In this document: one piece after another, positions 35,521 through 48,672 of the stretch
How positions within the stretch are numbered: position 1 is the first letter of the stretch
How the letters are laid out: each line of letters starts with the position of its first letter
Assembly (NCBI RefSeq): GCF_025766255.1
Contig: NW_026516695.1
Location: 62,001-126,000, forward strand
DNA: 64,000 bases
DNA from: Zychaea mexicana
Lineage: Eukaryota; Mucoromycota; Mucoromycetes; Mucorales; Lichtheimiaceae
Reading direction: 5' to 3'
Notes under the pieces: generated by a model
What the model was told of the DNA's origin: nothing
Database searches by the model: none
What the model saw: the letters and a program-made list of their open reading frames with translations, nothing else
Made by a program: the position numbers and the translations under genes

Positions 35521-38500
35521 ATGAATGGTGATCAACGGCCGCCCATGGGAGCGCCACCACGACCACAGGAGCCAGTTAGGCCCGGGATGAGACCATTGGC
35601 GCCCATTCCCGGCGCAAGACCTCCCATGAACCCAGTGCCTGGAAGACCCGTCATGCCTAATCCAGCTGCAGGTGCATAATTTTCTTAATCGCACACAACG
35701 CGAAAAAAATAAAGACATCGTAGACAAAAATTAGGTTAAAAAAAGTAACACAGCAGCAACTTCTTTAGCAGCACCTCCTCGACCAGCTTTTGGTATGCCG
35801 ATGCGACCCGTACAACAGCGACCGATTGCTGCCAACTCACCACCACGCCCTCCTCAAGAAACGCCCAACAACTTGGTATCGCCCATGCAAAATATGCACT
35901 TGCAGCAGCCACAAGCTCAGCAACGTCCTCTTTCGCCTCAACAACAGTATCAACAACGACCTTCTTTACAACATCAGCAGCAACAACAACCACCTTTTGC
36001 TCAGCAGCCATCTATGGCAGCACAGCAGCAGCAACCTTTGGCGCAGGTAACATGGAGAAGAGCAAAATTTAAGTTTGAAATCAAAGCGAACTAATACGAT
36101 TCGATACGCAGAGACCCCCTCCGCCAGCAACGACACCACCGGCTTCACACCATTCGAAACGTATTTATCCTGTCGCTCCTGACGTTGCATCAGTCACCAA
36201 CAATAAACAAGCAGCAGCTGCGACAACTGCGTCACCACCATCCAACAAACCATGGCCCCATGGCTTACCACCTACCCAGCCAAGTCCTGCTCAACCTAAT
36301 CCCACGGCACGCAGTGCAGCCCCGGGCGTCGGATATACCCAGGGTCCATTTACTCACACGGGCCAGCAATTACCGCCAGAGCTGCGACCTCCCCAGCAAC
36401 CACGACCGCGTATTGATCCAGATCAAATGCCGGCCCCTGTTCAGGTACGGGAACAAGATCAAATGATTTTCGGCGACAAATTCTTTGGTACAATTGAACG
36501 AGAACGCGTTCCATTGGCGACGACCAACTACATTGGTTTGGACCAAGGTATTAAGACCTACACGGGAAGAAAAGAAAAAAAGGATGTGTGTATGGGAAAA
36601 ATTTAAAATGAAAAGAAACACTTAGCAGCAGCGAATTATATGATAAAGGAAACTGCAATCCACGTTTTATGCGATCGACCATGGATAAAATACCGCATAG
36701 CAAAGAACTTGCTGATCAATCAAAGTTACCAATGGGCTTGGTTATTCAACCACTCGCCAAACCAAAGAAAGAAGAGGTGCCGATCCAAGTAGTCGACCAA
36801 GGCGAAGAAGGTCCTGTTCGTTGTACCCGGTGCCGTGCATATATCAACCCATGGTGCACATTTGCTCAAGGTGGATCTCATTTTATTTGTAATATCTGCT
36901 CTCATTCAAACCAAGTCCCCTCGTGGTACTTTGCCAATGTTGATATGTCGGGACGACGCATTGATGTGGACCAGCGGCCCGAATTGCGCTACGGTTCGGT
37001 CGAGTTTCGAGTTCCGGCAGATTATCACTCGCAGCGCAAACCAGCCCCTTTAAGCTACGTGTTTGCTATTGATGTTTCCGCTCAGGCTGTACGTAGCGGT
37101 ATGTTGCAAGCTTGTTGCGATGCTCTCAAACATACTCTTTATGGTGCTAGTGGTCAGGGTGACAGTCGATTGGCATCGGGCAATCGTATTGGGTTAATAA
37201 CTTTTGATCGCAGTGTGCAATTCTATAATTTATCGGTAAGTCTCGCAATATATATAGTATCAATTGGGATTTACTGCCGTTAAGTGAGTTTTTTGTTAAC
37301 ACTTTTTCTATCCTCTTTTTAGCCTGCATTGTCTCAGGCACAAATGTTAGTAGTGGGCGATATCAATGAAATGTTTTTGCCGTTGCAGGAGGGATTTTCG
37401 GTAGATCCGGTAGAGTCACAGTATGTATACCATTATTAAACCAAATTTGAGTTTTTAACGAAGCACTGACGTGGGATGAATTGATGTTTAGGGATATAAT
37501 TGTTGAATTACTGGATAATCTTCCAACAATGTTTAAGGATTCGGTTCGTCCTGAAGCTGTATACACATCTGCTGTTCGAGGAGGATTACTAGCATTGGTA
37601 CGTATCAAAGAAAAAATTGTTGCACTCGTAATAAGCAACAGAGCTCTTACCTTTCGATATCATTCGTATCCATGCAGCAAAATACGGGTGGCCAATTGTT
37701 CATTTTCTCATCTTGCTTACCAACCTATGGCAACGACGCACTGAGAACCCGAGACGACAAGGCGTTATACAACACTGACAAGGAAAAACAACTACTGAAT
37801 CCACAAAACGACGTATATAAGGAGCTCGGTAACGAATGTGTCAAGAATGCACTTTGTGTAAACACATGGCTCTTCCCGACTGAGTTTATCGATGCGGCCA
37901 CACTGGGATCAATTAGCAGCTTAACAGGGGGTGATTTGCGTTACTATCCCGGATTCAATGTTGCGCGGGACAGCTCGAAGATTGCTTATCAACTTGATCA
38001 CGACGTACATCGTGAAACCGGTTATGATGGTGTTATGCGTGTCCGATGCTCTGATGGTAAACTGATACATGTGATATGACTGCTTAAATTTGGGAAGTTT
38101 GTAGTACTCAACAGGGTATTGATTATCACAAATGCAGGTCTTCAAGTAATTGATCATTATGGTAACTGTCACATGAGCACATATACCGATATGGACTTGG
38201 CGGGAGTCGATCAGGATAAGGCGTTTGCAGCCGTTTTAAAACATGACAGCAAACTGGACCTTTCTAAGGGTGTCAACTTCCAAGCAGCCTTATTATATAC
38301 CACACGGTCCGGTGAGCGACGTGTTCGTGTCCACAATCTGAATTTACAAGCAACAAATCAAATCGCAGATGTGTTCCGAGGAGGTGATGAGGATACTGCC
38401 ATCAGTATTATTGTGCGCAAAGGTAAAGGGGATATATAATCCAATTCAAGCAAACGCACCGGAAAAAAGGCAATATTTTTTCTATTGTCAATGCATGTAA

Positions 38501-39532
38501 TCTGATACTAACCGATCCCGTTCACCATCAGCCATCTTTGATTCATACCATAAAAACAGGCGAGATATCCATACCAAGCTGTCAGAAGAATGTGTGAATA
38601 TCCTTACGGCATATAGAACCAATTGTGCAGCATCAACGTCGGCTGGTCAATTAATTTTACCTGAAGCATTCAAACTGTTGCCTGTCTATGTACATGGTGC
38701 CCTGCGATCGACTTCTCTACGTGGCGGTAAGTAGGCTATTCATTTCGGATCAAAGCCAGTTGACCGTTTTGCTGATATGTAGTATAACTTGCTGTTGAAT
38801 AGTGGGCGCGGACATGAACGTGGATACAAGAGTAGTTGGCATGAAATCTTTAAATTGTATGAGTGTATGCGAACTGGTCTGGACGCTCTATCCACGAATG
38901 TTCGCGGTGCATCAATTGACCGGAGAAGACGGTGTGGCAAACTTGAAGGGTGAAGTCAAGTTGCCACCCATGATTCGCGCTTCTTATGAACGGTTGGACT
39001 CCAAGGGCGCTTATCTGCTCGGTATACAAACTATTAGCCTAATACATTCATTGTCATGCTTCGTACGGCGATTCTTTCTAACTTATACGCCATTATTTCT
39101 CGACTACTAGATACTGGTTATGACCTCTACTTTTGGGTTGGAAGCAGGATTCCTGCCGAGTTCTTGGAGCAAGTTTTTGGCGTATCACGTCTAGACCAAA
39201 TTGATATCAACATGGTAATTTTTTATTATGAATAGAGTAAAAGCAGGAAAGGATAAAGAGCGCAACTAATGACCCTTTGCTCATAGACGACGTTACCTAT
39301 TCTGGACAACTCATTATCCGAACGAATTCATGATATCTCAAGACAATTACAGTCTGAACGAGCACGATGTCTGCAACTGCGTATTGTACGGCAGGAGATG
39401 GATGCTGTTGAATTTGCATTTTCAACGTGGATGACCGAAGACCGGAATGCCGAAGTACAAACCTATGTCGATTATATGTGTGTCCTTCATCGGAAGATAC
39501 AAGATGAAATGAAAAAGAACAGCAACTATTAA
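35521..39532 (+). CDS. SEC24: COPII coat subunit SEC24
   Basis: The cargo-selecting subunit of the COPII coat, which works with Sec23 on ER exit vesicles. Twelve exons give about 1,015 residues: 35,521-35,671, 35,772-36,046, 36,112-36,547, 36,649-37,235, 37,323-37,420, 37,492-37,597, 37,678-38,056, 38,138-38,422, 38,565-38,726, 38,803-39,021, 39,111-39,214 and 39,287-39,532. The first ~250 residues are Pro/Gln-rich and disordered. RIDPDQMPAPVQ and GNCNPRFMRSTM lead into the zinc finger (RCTRC...CNIC), then the trunk (FAIDVSAQAV), beta-sandwich (AALLYTTRSGERRVRVHN), helical and gelsolin domains (GYDLYFWVGSRI). The long N-terminus and the RIDPDQ motif suggest the Sec24C/D (Lst1-like) side of the family, but this was not tested. 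The exon 2 start could alternatively be 35,769. Confidence 0.95.
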
Positions 39533-39875
39533 ATAGCAATGCTAATGATAATAGTCTATAAACATCAAAAATTGCTCTAGTAGTATAATAAAAAATGATA
39601 GCAAGGATGAACAGGAAGGGGCACGTCTACTATGTAGCTTCCTTGTTTCCGGACTGATAGACATTGAAACTTCGGTTCTGTTACGCATGATGGAGATCAG
39701 CTATCATACTGTGATGTATTGCTGTCAGCGAACAGTGTTACGTACATGCGACCCTTGCTTTTACTCCTTTAAAACAAACAAGATATCACTACAGCTCTTA
39801 AATCCGAAAACATGGAACCTCATTTTTTTGTTTCACTCTTTTTTTCTTTTAATTCTTCTCTTTAAATAAGTTCTG

Positions 39876-41286
39876 ATGATACAATACCTCCTCCGTTCGA
39901 GCGCAAAGGGGCGACAGCCACCTGCATCAATCGCTCGTTGGGATAGTACATGGCAGCGGATTGGATTTATCAAGTTACGACTCGAGCCGCCGGGCCGAAT
40001 TCGGACCTGGCACGATGTTTTGTATATCTTTTACAACCATGATTTCTTGCGACTCGCACTGTCCGTCATTTGGCTTATTGTATGCGGACTCATTGAGTCT
40101 TTTCTTGCCCAGTTGAGCGAAATTCGATATTCGCATTTTCCGTATGACAAGGTAAGACACTGTTGATTTTCTCTTGGCACTGTGTGCTGCATGGTTATCC
40201 TACATACTGACATTATAATGACACAATAACCATGTACACATGCACACACAAAAATATCAGTATACGTTAGCCGACTTGATGCACGATGCATTCCCACGCG
40301 TTGAAAACTATCTAACTGTCAACTACTTGCTGCTTACCACCTTACTGTATACGACACTCGGTTTCGCACTGCAGTCGCCAGATTGGACGACAAGGATAGT
40401 TGTTTTACGTCGATGGCTTGTAATTATGGGCGCCATATACATTTTTCGAGGCATCTGTGTGGCTGTGACAACTTTGCCTTCATCTCGTGTCAACAATTGC
40501 GTGCCGTCTGATATAGCCTTGAACGGGTCCGCAGGTGCCCGATTCAGTTTTCTGTTTCGACAAATCGGTGGACAGCTGAGTCCGTGCACAGACAACATCT
40601 TTTCAGGTCATACATCGGCCATGATGTCCTGCGTGATGGTCTGGCGCATTCATACGCGCGTAAGACGTATATTTAGCTGGATTGCCTATTTGATTGTGCT
40701 TGCAGCTTTACTTATGATCTTGTTTACTCGGTTTCATTATACCGTTGATGTACTCTTGGCTGTTTGTAAGTTATTTTTCGTGCTTTTGTGTGTTTGTTCC
40801 CATGCATGGACGTGGGAAAGCGACAAGAAGAAGATGAAGCAGTAGTACGCACAGCTAGACCCTACACATAGTGAACGAAACTAACGTAAGGGGGCCGTGC
40901 TATTATATGCGCCATTTTCGTCTTTTATAAAAAAAGATATCACATATTCAGCATGGTACATGTACATGGACACTATTCTAGAGGCATCAAAACGCACCAT
41001 GTTTGCGTTTCGAGGACACTCCACTCGAAGTCTATTCCGATCACGGTTGGCATCGTTCGATGCAGATACGACGTACGAATTCTTGACATGGCAGCCGACG
41101 CCGTTAATGCCTACATGGGTAATGTGGCTCTGCATGTACGCGGATGGGTTAGATATCCGGTTACGGGCCCTGGGAATCATGGATGAGCACGGCCGGTTAA
41201 CCTATGAAGCTGAACAGCACATGCATTCTCCCTCTCCCCCGATGGTAGATATACACGAGATGACGTCTCAGTCTTTACCCACATAG
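39876..41286 (+). CDS. Sphingomyelin-synthase-like enzyme (PAP2_C)
   Basis: A polytopic membrane enzyme of the SMS family, which moves a phospho-head group from a phospholipid to ceramide. Three exons give 376 residues: 39,876-40,151, 40,261-40,765 and 40,937-41,286. Catalytic motifs are intact: SPCTDNIFSGHTS (His in the SGHT block) and FHYTVDVLLA (His and Asp). Several hydrophobic spans fit a six-helix protein (for example LALSVIWLIVCGLIESFLA and IAYLIVLAALLMILF). The product in a fungus could be sphingomyelin, ceramide phosphoethanolamine or another species; sequence alone cannot tell. Animal SMS proteins carry an N-terminal SAM domain; none is evident here. It starts 343 bp after SEC24 on the same strand. 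Confidence 0.88.
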
Positions 41287-41636
41287 CAGCACCTCTTTGT
41301 TAATACGTCTTTTTATTCCAATTATGTCTAATTCTTACACATCATAATATGTACTATACTATCATTTGGAAAGTGTACAGTAAATGGTTCTCCATATCAT
41401 CATCATAAATACAGGGGTATGGTTTGTTTACATCTACTATATGCTCGTCCGCCAAAAAAAATTGGATGAACTTGGCAAAAAGGGTTTCATGCACAGTAGC
41501 CAACAACCCTATACCATCACAACAACAACAACAACATTATACCAACTCCTTATTTTTCCGCGTTTCTATCTATATCTCATTGATTAATTGAACTCTTTTT
41601 TTGCTCCTCTTCCCGGATATTCACACTTAACGGATC

Positions 41637-42391
41637 ATGTATTTTTTGGAATGGTTGATGAAAAAGCGTCGCCCAAAAACTTTTCTTATTGCTGTAGCAG
41701 TTTTACTAGCTGTTACGACTATGCTACTGGCAAACACAGCAAGACGGAAATGGTTGAGGAAGGGGTGGTTGCATGATCATTTGCTCTTGTCCTATTTTAA
41801 AAAGATCCTCAAGCCCAATCATCGTCACCCAGTGATGATTCTTAAAAAGAAACAACAAAAGCGACAACGTAAAGAGGGGATAGCGATGGCAACAACAACA
41901 CGTTGTCTGGTTCTTGTGATCCAGTCCAAACCGCTTTTATCTTCATCTTCTTGTTCACGTAAGTGCCACTCATACCTTTCGCATCGCGGACGATTGTATA
42001 ATATACACCATGTTGAACATATCAAAGACGATGACATTGGTATGCAACTATGATGATAGAGTTTTCGAAGAACGTATCGAAATGTTTGGATTATCGGTCT
42101 AGACAAAATTTGTTGTATTGTTACTATGTAAACAGCTACGACAACAATAGCATCATCGTTCCTCGACCGCTTAAAGTAAATCATCATCGACACGACAATC
42201 GTGACGATAAAAACCGGCAAATGCGGTGGCAACATCATCAACAACAGCATCCGCTAGCCATAGGTCTGTTGCGTAACAACCAATTTTTTCACCATGGGAA
42301 TGACAACAACAACGGTGTGGTTGTCCCGGCAAGGATTGCCAGTAAAACATTTTTACCAATAGCATCATTGTACTATAAACTTATGTTGTAA
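41637..42391 (+). CDS. Hypothetical single-pass membrane protein
   Basis: Two exons, 41,637-41,958 and 42,060-42,391, join in frame across a GTAAGT...TAG intron of 101 bp and give 217 residues. The N-terminus is basic, then one hydrophobic span (FLIAVAVLLAVTTMLL), then Lys/Arg-rich and later Asn/His/Gln-rich sequence. That suggests a type II or signal-anchored protein with a low-complexity tail. No family is recognised. The open frame on both sides of a good intron is the main support; low-complexity codons weaken it. It follows the SMS-like gene on the same strand by 350 bp. Confidence 0.4.
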
Positions 42392-43163
42392 TATTTTGTT
42401 TTTGGCGCGGGTATTTATGTATATAAACAGCCATATTTATGTGTGTGTGCATGTAGTAATCATCATCATCATCATCATCTTGTGATGATAGAAAGAACAG
42501 CAGACAGCCGAGAGAAAGAGAGAGATCGATATGCCAAACTTGGACATGTTGAGAAACGTCAAGAAAGGTATAAACGGCTCCGCCTCAAAAAGTGTATTAT
42601 GGTGATTGACAGGATTGGCGAGGATATGCAGCAAACCCAGAGATAAGACAAGGTTCAAGCCTTTTCCGATGAAGATGGGCCACTCCCTAAATTTTACTTT
42701 ACCAATAGCAAATCCACATGATGCTTCTAATGTGCTGGCACACAGCTGTTCTGTGACCACGTGTCAAACCCCGTTTCTGTTTTGTCTAAAGGAAGATGTG
42801 CGTTGTATAATAAAGAAGACTTAGTTTATCTTCTAGGAATGTGAAAATAAGTTATTGTACATACAGATTAATAGCGCCCACAACCAACCCGCCGGACAAG
42901 ATTGGTTTTGTCCGACCCAACGATGATACCCTGAATGCGCTGGCGCCCGGTCACTTCTTCCCGTTGTTCGGGAGATAAATAACTTCTTCTGGATCCTATA
43001 AAAAGGCAAAGAGAAGATCGAAATCCCAGCCAGCTCGTTTTCTCATATCACAAACACACACTCGCACTACCACACAAACTCTCCCTTTCTTCTCTCTATT
43101 TCTTCATACTACTTCTTTACCCCATATCTTTATACTACTATTGGCTAAGGTGTAAAGGGGAAG
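42392..43163. promoter_or_regulatory. Upstream region of the trehalose gene with TATA box
   Basis: A TATA box (tataaaaag) lies at 42,997-43,005, about 160 bp before the TPS2-type start. It is followed by CT-rich sequence (tctctatttcttc). A TCA/CAT repeat lies near 42,458-42,480. No further gene is supported here. Confidence 0.6.
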
Positions 43164-46100
43164 ATGACATTAAACGATCTGTTGACGGCAGAAAACGTGG
43201 CTCAATTCCTACCACTATCGGGCCATTTACCCAATATACCAGGTCGCATCATCAATGTGACGCACCAAATTCCATACAGCATTATGCGATCACCACCTAC
43301 TATGACGCCCATTGACGATTATGATAATACCCAAGATCAACAACAACAAGCAAATCAGCAACAACAACCACCAACGCCACCTTATTCTCCCGCTGCATCA
43401 TCCCTCGATTCCACGACGGATGAAGAGCACGAAAGTGTGGATCTGTTCAGAAAAATGCACCAACAAAAAAAGGCAGCAGCAACATACCCATCCGGCGCCC
43501 CGATTTCCAAACTGGCCCGCCATCACCGACGTCAAGGAACATTACGCGTCAAGTTTCATGCAGCTGATTGGACCGTTGTCCAAGGTCGTGGCCATGGAGC
43601 ACTGTACGCCGGCCTGCAGAGTCTCGCTCAACATTGGGAGACGATCCATATTGGCTGGACCGGGCCAATTCGTGTTGCGCATTCGAAAAAGATTGTTTCC
43701 GCGGAATCCATAGAGCCAAAGGATAAGCAGAAGTTGGAAGGATTACTGCGGGAGACAGGGAAGATTGTACCTATTTTTCTGGATAATAAGGCACATGGTC
43801 ATTATGAAGGATACTGCAAAGAGGGTAAGCAATTTTCGTCTGACGCCTGACGGGGAGGACTATACTCAATAGGGTGTTGAAAAATACGGTGGTGATGATG
43901 ATGTGATCACGGAAGAAGTTACATATATGGAATTGTGATGGTGTAACACAGAGATGATCGATTTTCTTAGTTCTTTGGCCGTTGTTTCATTATCTCGTGT
44001 GGACGAATGCGACGGACGGACGTAACGAAAAACAATACTGGAAGGATTACGTGGCAGTCAATCAGCAGTTTGCAGATACGGTTGTAGCACAGTATAAGAA
44101 AGGCGATATTAGTAAGCTTATGGAAAAGGCTGAGTGAAGGGACAGTGGAGGCTGGAGATATAGCAGCAACAGAGGTGCACCCTCTCTCTTATACTAACAC
44201 ATTTTCGCACAACAACAGTTTGCATCCAGGATTATCATCTCCTATTGGTTCCCGAAATGGTCCGCGCACACATACCAGATGCCGCCATTGGTATTTTTAT
44301 CCATGCTACATTTCCTAGCTCAGAGATCTTCCGATGCCTGGCAGGTAAAGATGCAAAGAATACATCGTCTATCATACATCTTGCTGCAGCATTGTTTGCT
44401 CATATATCGCTATCGTCGTATAGCACGAAAGGAAATCCTCAGAGGGATGGCGGGTGCTGATCTCGTCGGCTTTCAGGTAGGGAAAGAAAAGGAAAACATG
44501 GGAAAGGTTGTGCTACCCAACAAAAAAGGAATGCCGTCTTGATCACCATCTATCAACCTTTCTTTCGCTTTCTATAATATTCAGACATACTCCTATGCAC
44601 GTCATTTTATATCCTCATGCACGCGTGTGCTAGGCTATGAGAGCACACTCGTAGGCGTCAACGCCAACTCACACCAGGTCTCAGTCGGCACATTCCCTAT
44701 CGGCATCGACGTCGATCGTGTCAACCGCTTCCGCAAACAACCCGGCGTGCAGCCAAAAATGGACGCCATCCGTAGTATGTATGCGGGGAAAAAGATTATC
44801 ATCGGACGTGACAAACTGGATCAAACCAAAGGCGTATTACAAAAACTACGCTCGTTTGAACAGTTCCTGCATGATTATCCGGAATGGCGTAATCAGGTCG
44901 TTTTGATTCAGGTCACTACACCCACTGTCCATGGCGCCAACAAGCTGGAAAGCAAGGTCTCTGAGCTCGTTAGTCAGATCAATGGCATCTATGGCTCGCT
45001 CGAGTTTACACCCGTGCACCATTATCATCAGGATATTGATCGCGATGAGTACTATGCTTTGCTGTCGGCGGCGGATGTCGGCTTAATTACGAGTGTTCGC
45101 GACGGCATGAATACGACTTCGTTCGAGTTTATTATTTGTCAGCATGAGCAGGAACGTTACAGTCCGTTAATCTTGTCTGAATTTACGGGAACCGCCGGCT
45201 CGCTTAGTGCAGCCATGATGGTAAATCCGTGGGATTTTGCTGGTGTCGCCAAGGCAATCAACGAAGCATTGTCTATGACTCCAGAAGAGAAATTGACCCG
45301 ACATATGGTACAGTATTATTGTTTGCTGAAAGATTTCCACATCACTAAGATGCGTTTCGATAGTAGCAATGCTAATGAAGATATCTAGCAATTGTATGAA
45401 CATGTTACCGCGCACACCGCCAGTTTCTGGGCACATTCGTTTGTCAAGCAGCTTGTAAGCTGCACCGAGCAACGATCGTTACAATCCCATGCCACACCTG
45501 CGCTTGATAGTGATTTACTATTGGATATTTATAATAAGGCTGAGAAGCGACTTATGTTTTTCGACTATGATGTAAGTCCTTTTTCTCTCGTTCTCAAAGG
45601 CAGTTTGAAAAAAGAGATCTTATAATGACCGGGCATGAATCTCTCCAGGGTACATTAACGCCTATTGTGTCGGTTCCATCCGACGCACGGCCCTCCAAGG
45701 AAATGCTGCAATATCTCCAAACCTTGTGCGACGATCCACGGAACGAAGTTTGGGTTATCTCGGGACGAGATCAGCAAACATTAGATAACTGGCTCGGCAG
45801 TACTGTCACCAACATTGGCCTAAGCGCAGAACATGGGTGTTTCCTGAAGCCCGCCAAAGCGACACAATGGACAAATGTTCTTGACGATGTCAATATGAGC
45901 TGGAAGCATGACGTTACAGAGATCTTTGAGTACTACACTGAAAGAACGCAAGGAAGTTTCATCGAATTCAAAAAATCATCCATCACCTGGCACTATCGTA
46001 TGGCTGATGCACAATACGGGTAAAGAACCAGCTGCTGTGGTCGAAATTGTTGCAAACTTGCTCGGATTGGATGCTGATGTTCTACAAATACTTTCTCTTT

Positions 46101-46486
46101 CTATCCCTAGTGCTTTTCAAGCCAAGGAGTGTCAAAACCACCTTGAAAACGCAATTGTATCCAAGCTACCCATTGAAGTCCTGATCGGCAAAAAGAATAT
46201 CGAAGTACGACCTGCTTCAGTGAACAAAGGCGAGATTGTAAAACGCATTTTGGCACAACATGCCAATGCCGACTTTGTGATCTGCGCTGGCGACGACAAG
46301 ACGGACGAAGACATGTTCCGAACACTGAGCACTGCACGATTAGCACATGCGCAAGCCTTATACTCTATCACCATCGGTCCACCGGAAAAGAAAACAATGG
46401 CAAATTGGCATGTCAAGACAAGTGGTGATTTAGTGAATGTATTAGGGCGTATGGCTGAAATTGGTTGTAGTAGTAATTTATCATAA
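43164..46486 (+). CDS. TPS2: Trehalose-6-phosphate synthase/phosphatase, TPS2 type
   Basis: An 877-residue protein with an N-terminal GT20 (trehalose-6-P synthase) domain and a C-terminal HAD phosphatase. Eight exons: 43,164-43,824, 43,971-44,111, 44,219-44,344, 44,424-44,476, 44,585-45,307, 45,389-45,571, 45,649-46,019 and 46,111-46,486. GT20 blocks are QDYHLLLVPEMVR, GADLVGFQTYSYARHFIS and GRDKLDQTKGV, with SVRDGMNTTSFEFI at its end. The phosphatase has FFDYDGTLTP (both nucleophile-motif Asp residues, split by an intron before GTL), ISGRDQQTL and CAGDDKTDEDMF, all intact. It should dephosphorylate trehalose-6-phosphate in the Tps complex. Whether the GT20 half is active is unknown; in yeast Tps2 it is not. 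A Gln-rich insert lies near residues 52-70. In-frame stops at 45,386 and 46,020 are inside introns, so this is not a pseudogene. It is convergent with pICln. Confidence 0.95.
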
Positions 46487-46511
46487 TAAAACCACTATTT
46501 CATTATTGCTG

Positions 46512-47337
46512 CTACTGGTGTTGTTTATCTTGGTCTTGTTCTTCTGATGCTGTTCCATTTTGTTGTTGCTGCTGAGGTGCAGGAGAAACAAAGACAGATT
46601 CCAAGTGGCGTAACGCGGCTTGTTGTACTTCGTTCAGTTCGGTTTCATCGCTTGGATCTGCAAAGAAGTCGTTTTCTTCTTCCAGCGCCTTTTGCTCGGC
46701 CAAAAAGTCCTCGTCTGGATGAAGCGCTGCGCATGTTGACATGGCCATGTAAATAGCTTCCACTATGAATTTCATACGACCTATTAGCCCACCGCTGCTT
46801 ATGTGCCAAATACTACTAACGATCACTGTCTCCCTTATCCTTCTTATTCCGCATAATAACGTCGGTGCCAACTTACGTGCGCCGGGATCTTGGGGCATAA
46901 ACTTGAGTTCAGTCACAACATCTTCTCGTTCTTCTTCGTCTTCAGGCAATTGTTGGTTGGGAAAGAAACGGCCAGCTTCAAGTTGACAGTAAATGCTTGG
47001 TCGACCGTCTTGACGCGAAATGGCATGGATTATGATGTCTGGATATTCAACGGCAATACCCGATCCGGCTGATTCTGAATAGAAATAAACTTGACTGTAT
47101 CAGAGTAAACGAATTGTTATTAAATGCTTGTCTGATCGTTTTTCATAAGGTAGGAAATGCTGTTGTGCGCTCGATTGAGTTTGTTCTGTTCTACCTTTCA
47201 CAGACGTTTAATTCGCCTTGGATCGTGCTGTCAACGCCTGACAACGGTGGTAAAATGAGTAGATCAATGTTGCATTGTGTGTGTCGAACAGCCTGATCGG
47301 AAAGATCGGGTGGAGAAGAGAGTAATGTTACTGTCAT
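46512..47337 (-). CDS. CLNS1A: pICln methylosome chaperone
   Basis: An assembly chaperone that holds Sm proteins with PRMT5 before snRNP core assembly. Three exons give 203 residues: 47,195-47,337, 46,877-47,094 and 46,512-46,762. The PH-like fold shows YFYSESAGSGIAVEYPDIII and HAISRQDGRPSIYCQL, then an acidic loop EDEEEREDVV and the block TELKFMPQDPGA. The family hallmark LEAIYMAMSTCAALHPD follows, close to the LEAMFTAMCECQALHPD of animal pICln. The tail is acidic and Gln-rich. The stop lies only 25 bp from the stop of the trehalose gene on the other strand, so their 3' UTRs must overlap. Confidence 0.93.
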
Positions 47338-47614
47338 TATCGATTTACAAACGAAAAAAGAAGAGTTGAGCTACCACGCGTTCAATGGTTGCAGGCGCTT
47401 CCAGTTATACCCCACTTCTGAAACACCGCAGTCTGAACAAGAAAAGCAAATATTTTTATGGCATACGATTTTATATCATGGATACATAAAGAAAACAATG
47501 TAGAATGCAAAAATGAGAGATACAGAGCGATAACGGAAGAAAAAAGAGGATTATTGATGTTGTGCGGTCGTGTATGTGTTGTTATGAAGTGCGTGTCGAA
47601 AAGTAAAACTTTTT

Positions 47615-48014
47615 TTAGAAGAGGTTCTTGGTCGACTTTGGCTTATGAGCCTTCTTTGCCTTCTTTTTGGCCAACTTGCGAGCCACTTTGTTGTTACGAG
47701 CACCACCCGTCGAGATCTTTTTGGTTTCGTCGGTAGTGTCCATTGTATTACCGGAATCCAGCTTTTCCTCCTCCATGTGATCGCCAACCTTGGGTTTATC
47801 GGCTGCTTTGGCTTGTGCTTCAGCTAATCGTTGAAGTCGCAGATCTTCAACTGGCTTGAATACATTTTCCCGCTTAATAGCTAAACAGCAATTTCAAAAA
47901 AATAGTTGTAAATAAGTGTGATAAAACGTATAGATATCCTTGAATTAACCCAATTAAAGTTGGAAACGTACCTCGGAATCTCTTTTTGGTTTGTGATCTT
48001 AAACTGCGGGCCAT
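47615..48014 (-). CDS. DUF2423 nucleolar protein (yeast YBL028C / LLPH-like)
   Basis: A small basic protein of 102 residues in two exons (47,972-48,014 and 47,615-47,880). It starts with the signature MARSLRSQTKKRFRAIKR, which defines the family; LLPH in animals starts alike. The end is Lys-rich (ARKLAKKKAKKAHKPKSTK), as expected for a nucleolar protein associated with large-subunit biogenesis. The middle is acidic. It is tandem with pICln on the minus strand, with 277 bp between the pICln start and this stop codon. Confidence 0.88.
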
Positions 48015-48672
48015 GTTATTTTGTTACTGAAAAGTAAGGGAACGAAGAAAATTTTGAGAACGAAACGGCGGACGTTCGCATTTGACATTGCGGCAAAAGA
48101 GTCAGCTTGGCCTGCATTAGCATAAAAACAGGCTTCCTATTGGTGCTAACTTTATATGAGTGTAAATCATGTAAATCTTTGTTGTTACCATCTACTAAGC
48201 AATCGTTTGTCGTGAGGTCTTTTAATATATATTAGATATTTCAATTGGATCACTAAAAACAGTGATATATTATATATTATGAGGATGTTTCTAACTGCTA
48301 TAAATAATCATCTAGCGTGTATAATATCGAAGAGAGCTTGCACAAAATAACCGATTGTCGCCATGTAAGCAATATTTCAATCTATTAAATTCGGTACATT
48401 GTCAACATAGAGACATGGCTATCTCGTTTAAAAGGCATGCTATAAAAGCTTGGCTTCTCCTAGGCTTTGAGTTTCGTACAGTACTAATGCACAATCTTTC
48501 GAAGTTGCTTACAGCGTATAATACTCCGTACGAAAGACCTTCCCATCCAAACTAAAAAAGAATACGATGTCACGCAGAATAGGATTATTGACAAGAGTCT
48601 TCAAAAGGCAGACAAGATGATAATGACAAAGTTTGGGAAGGGTATATGTAGCTATGAAAAGTTTGTAAGAAC
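48015..48672. other. Intergenic, no gene
   Basis: Upstream flank of the DUF2423 gene and 3' flank of the next minus-strand gene. AT-rich with tatatta runs near 48,265-48,285. No supported open frame. Confidence 0.55.

Noticed and set aside
45300..45390. In-frame TAG in the trehalose gene suggesting a pseudogene
   Set aside because: It ends a GTACAG...CTAG intron; splicing restores the expected RHM-QLYEHVTAHTASFW junction.
46010..46115. In-frame TAA after MADAQYG in the phosphatase domain
   Set aside because: It lies inside a GTAAAG...CCTAG intron; the spliced product continues AFQAKECQNHLENA as in the family.
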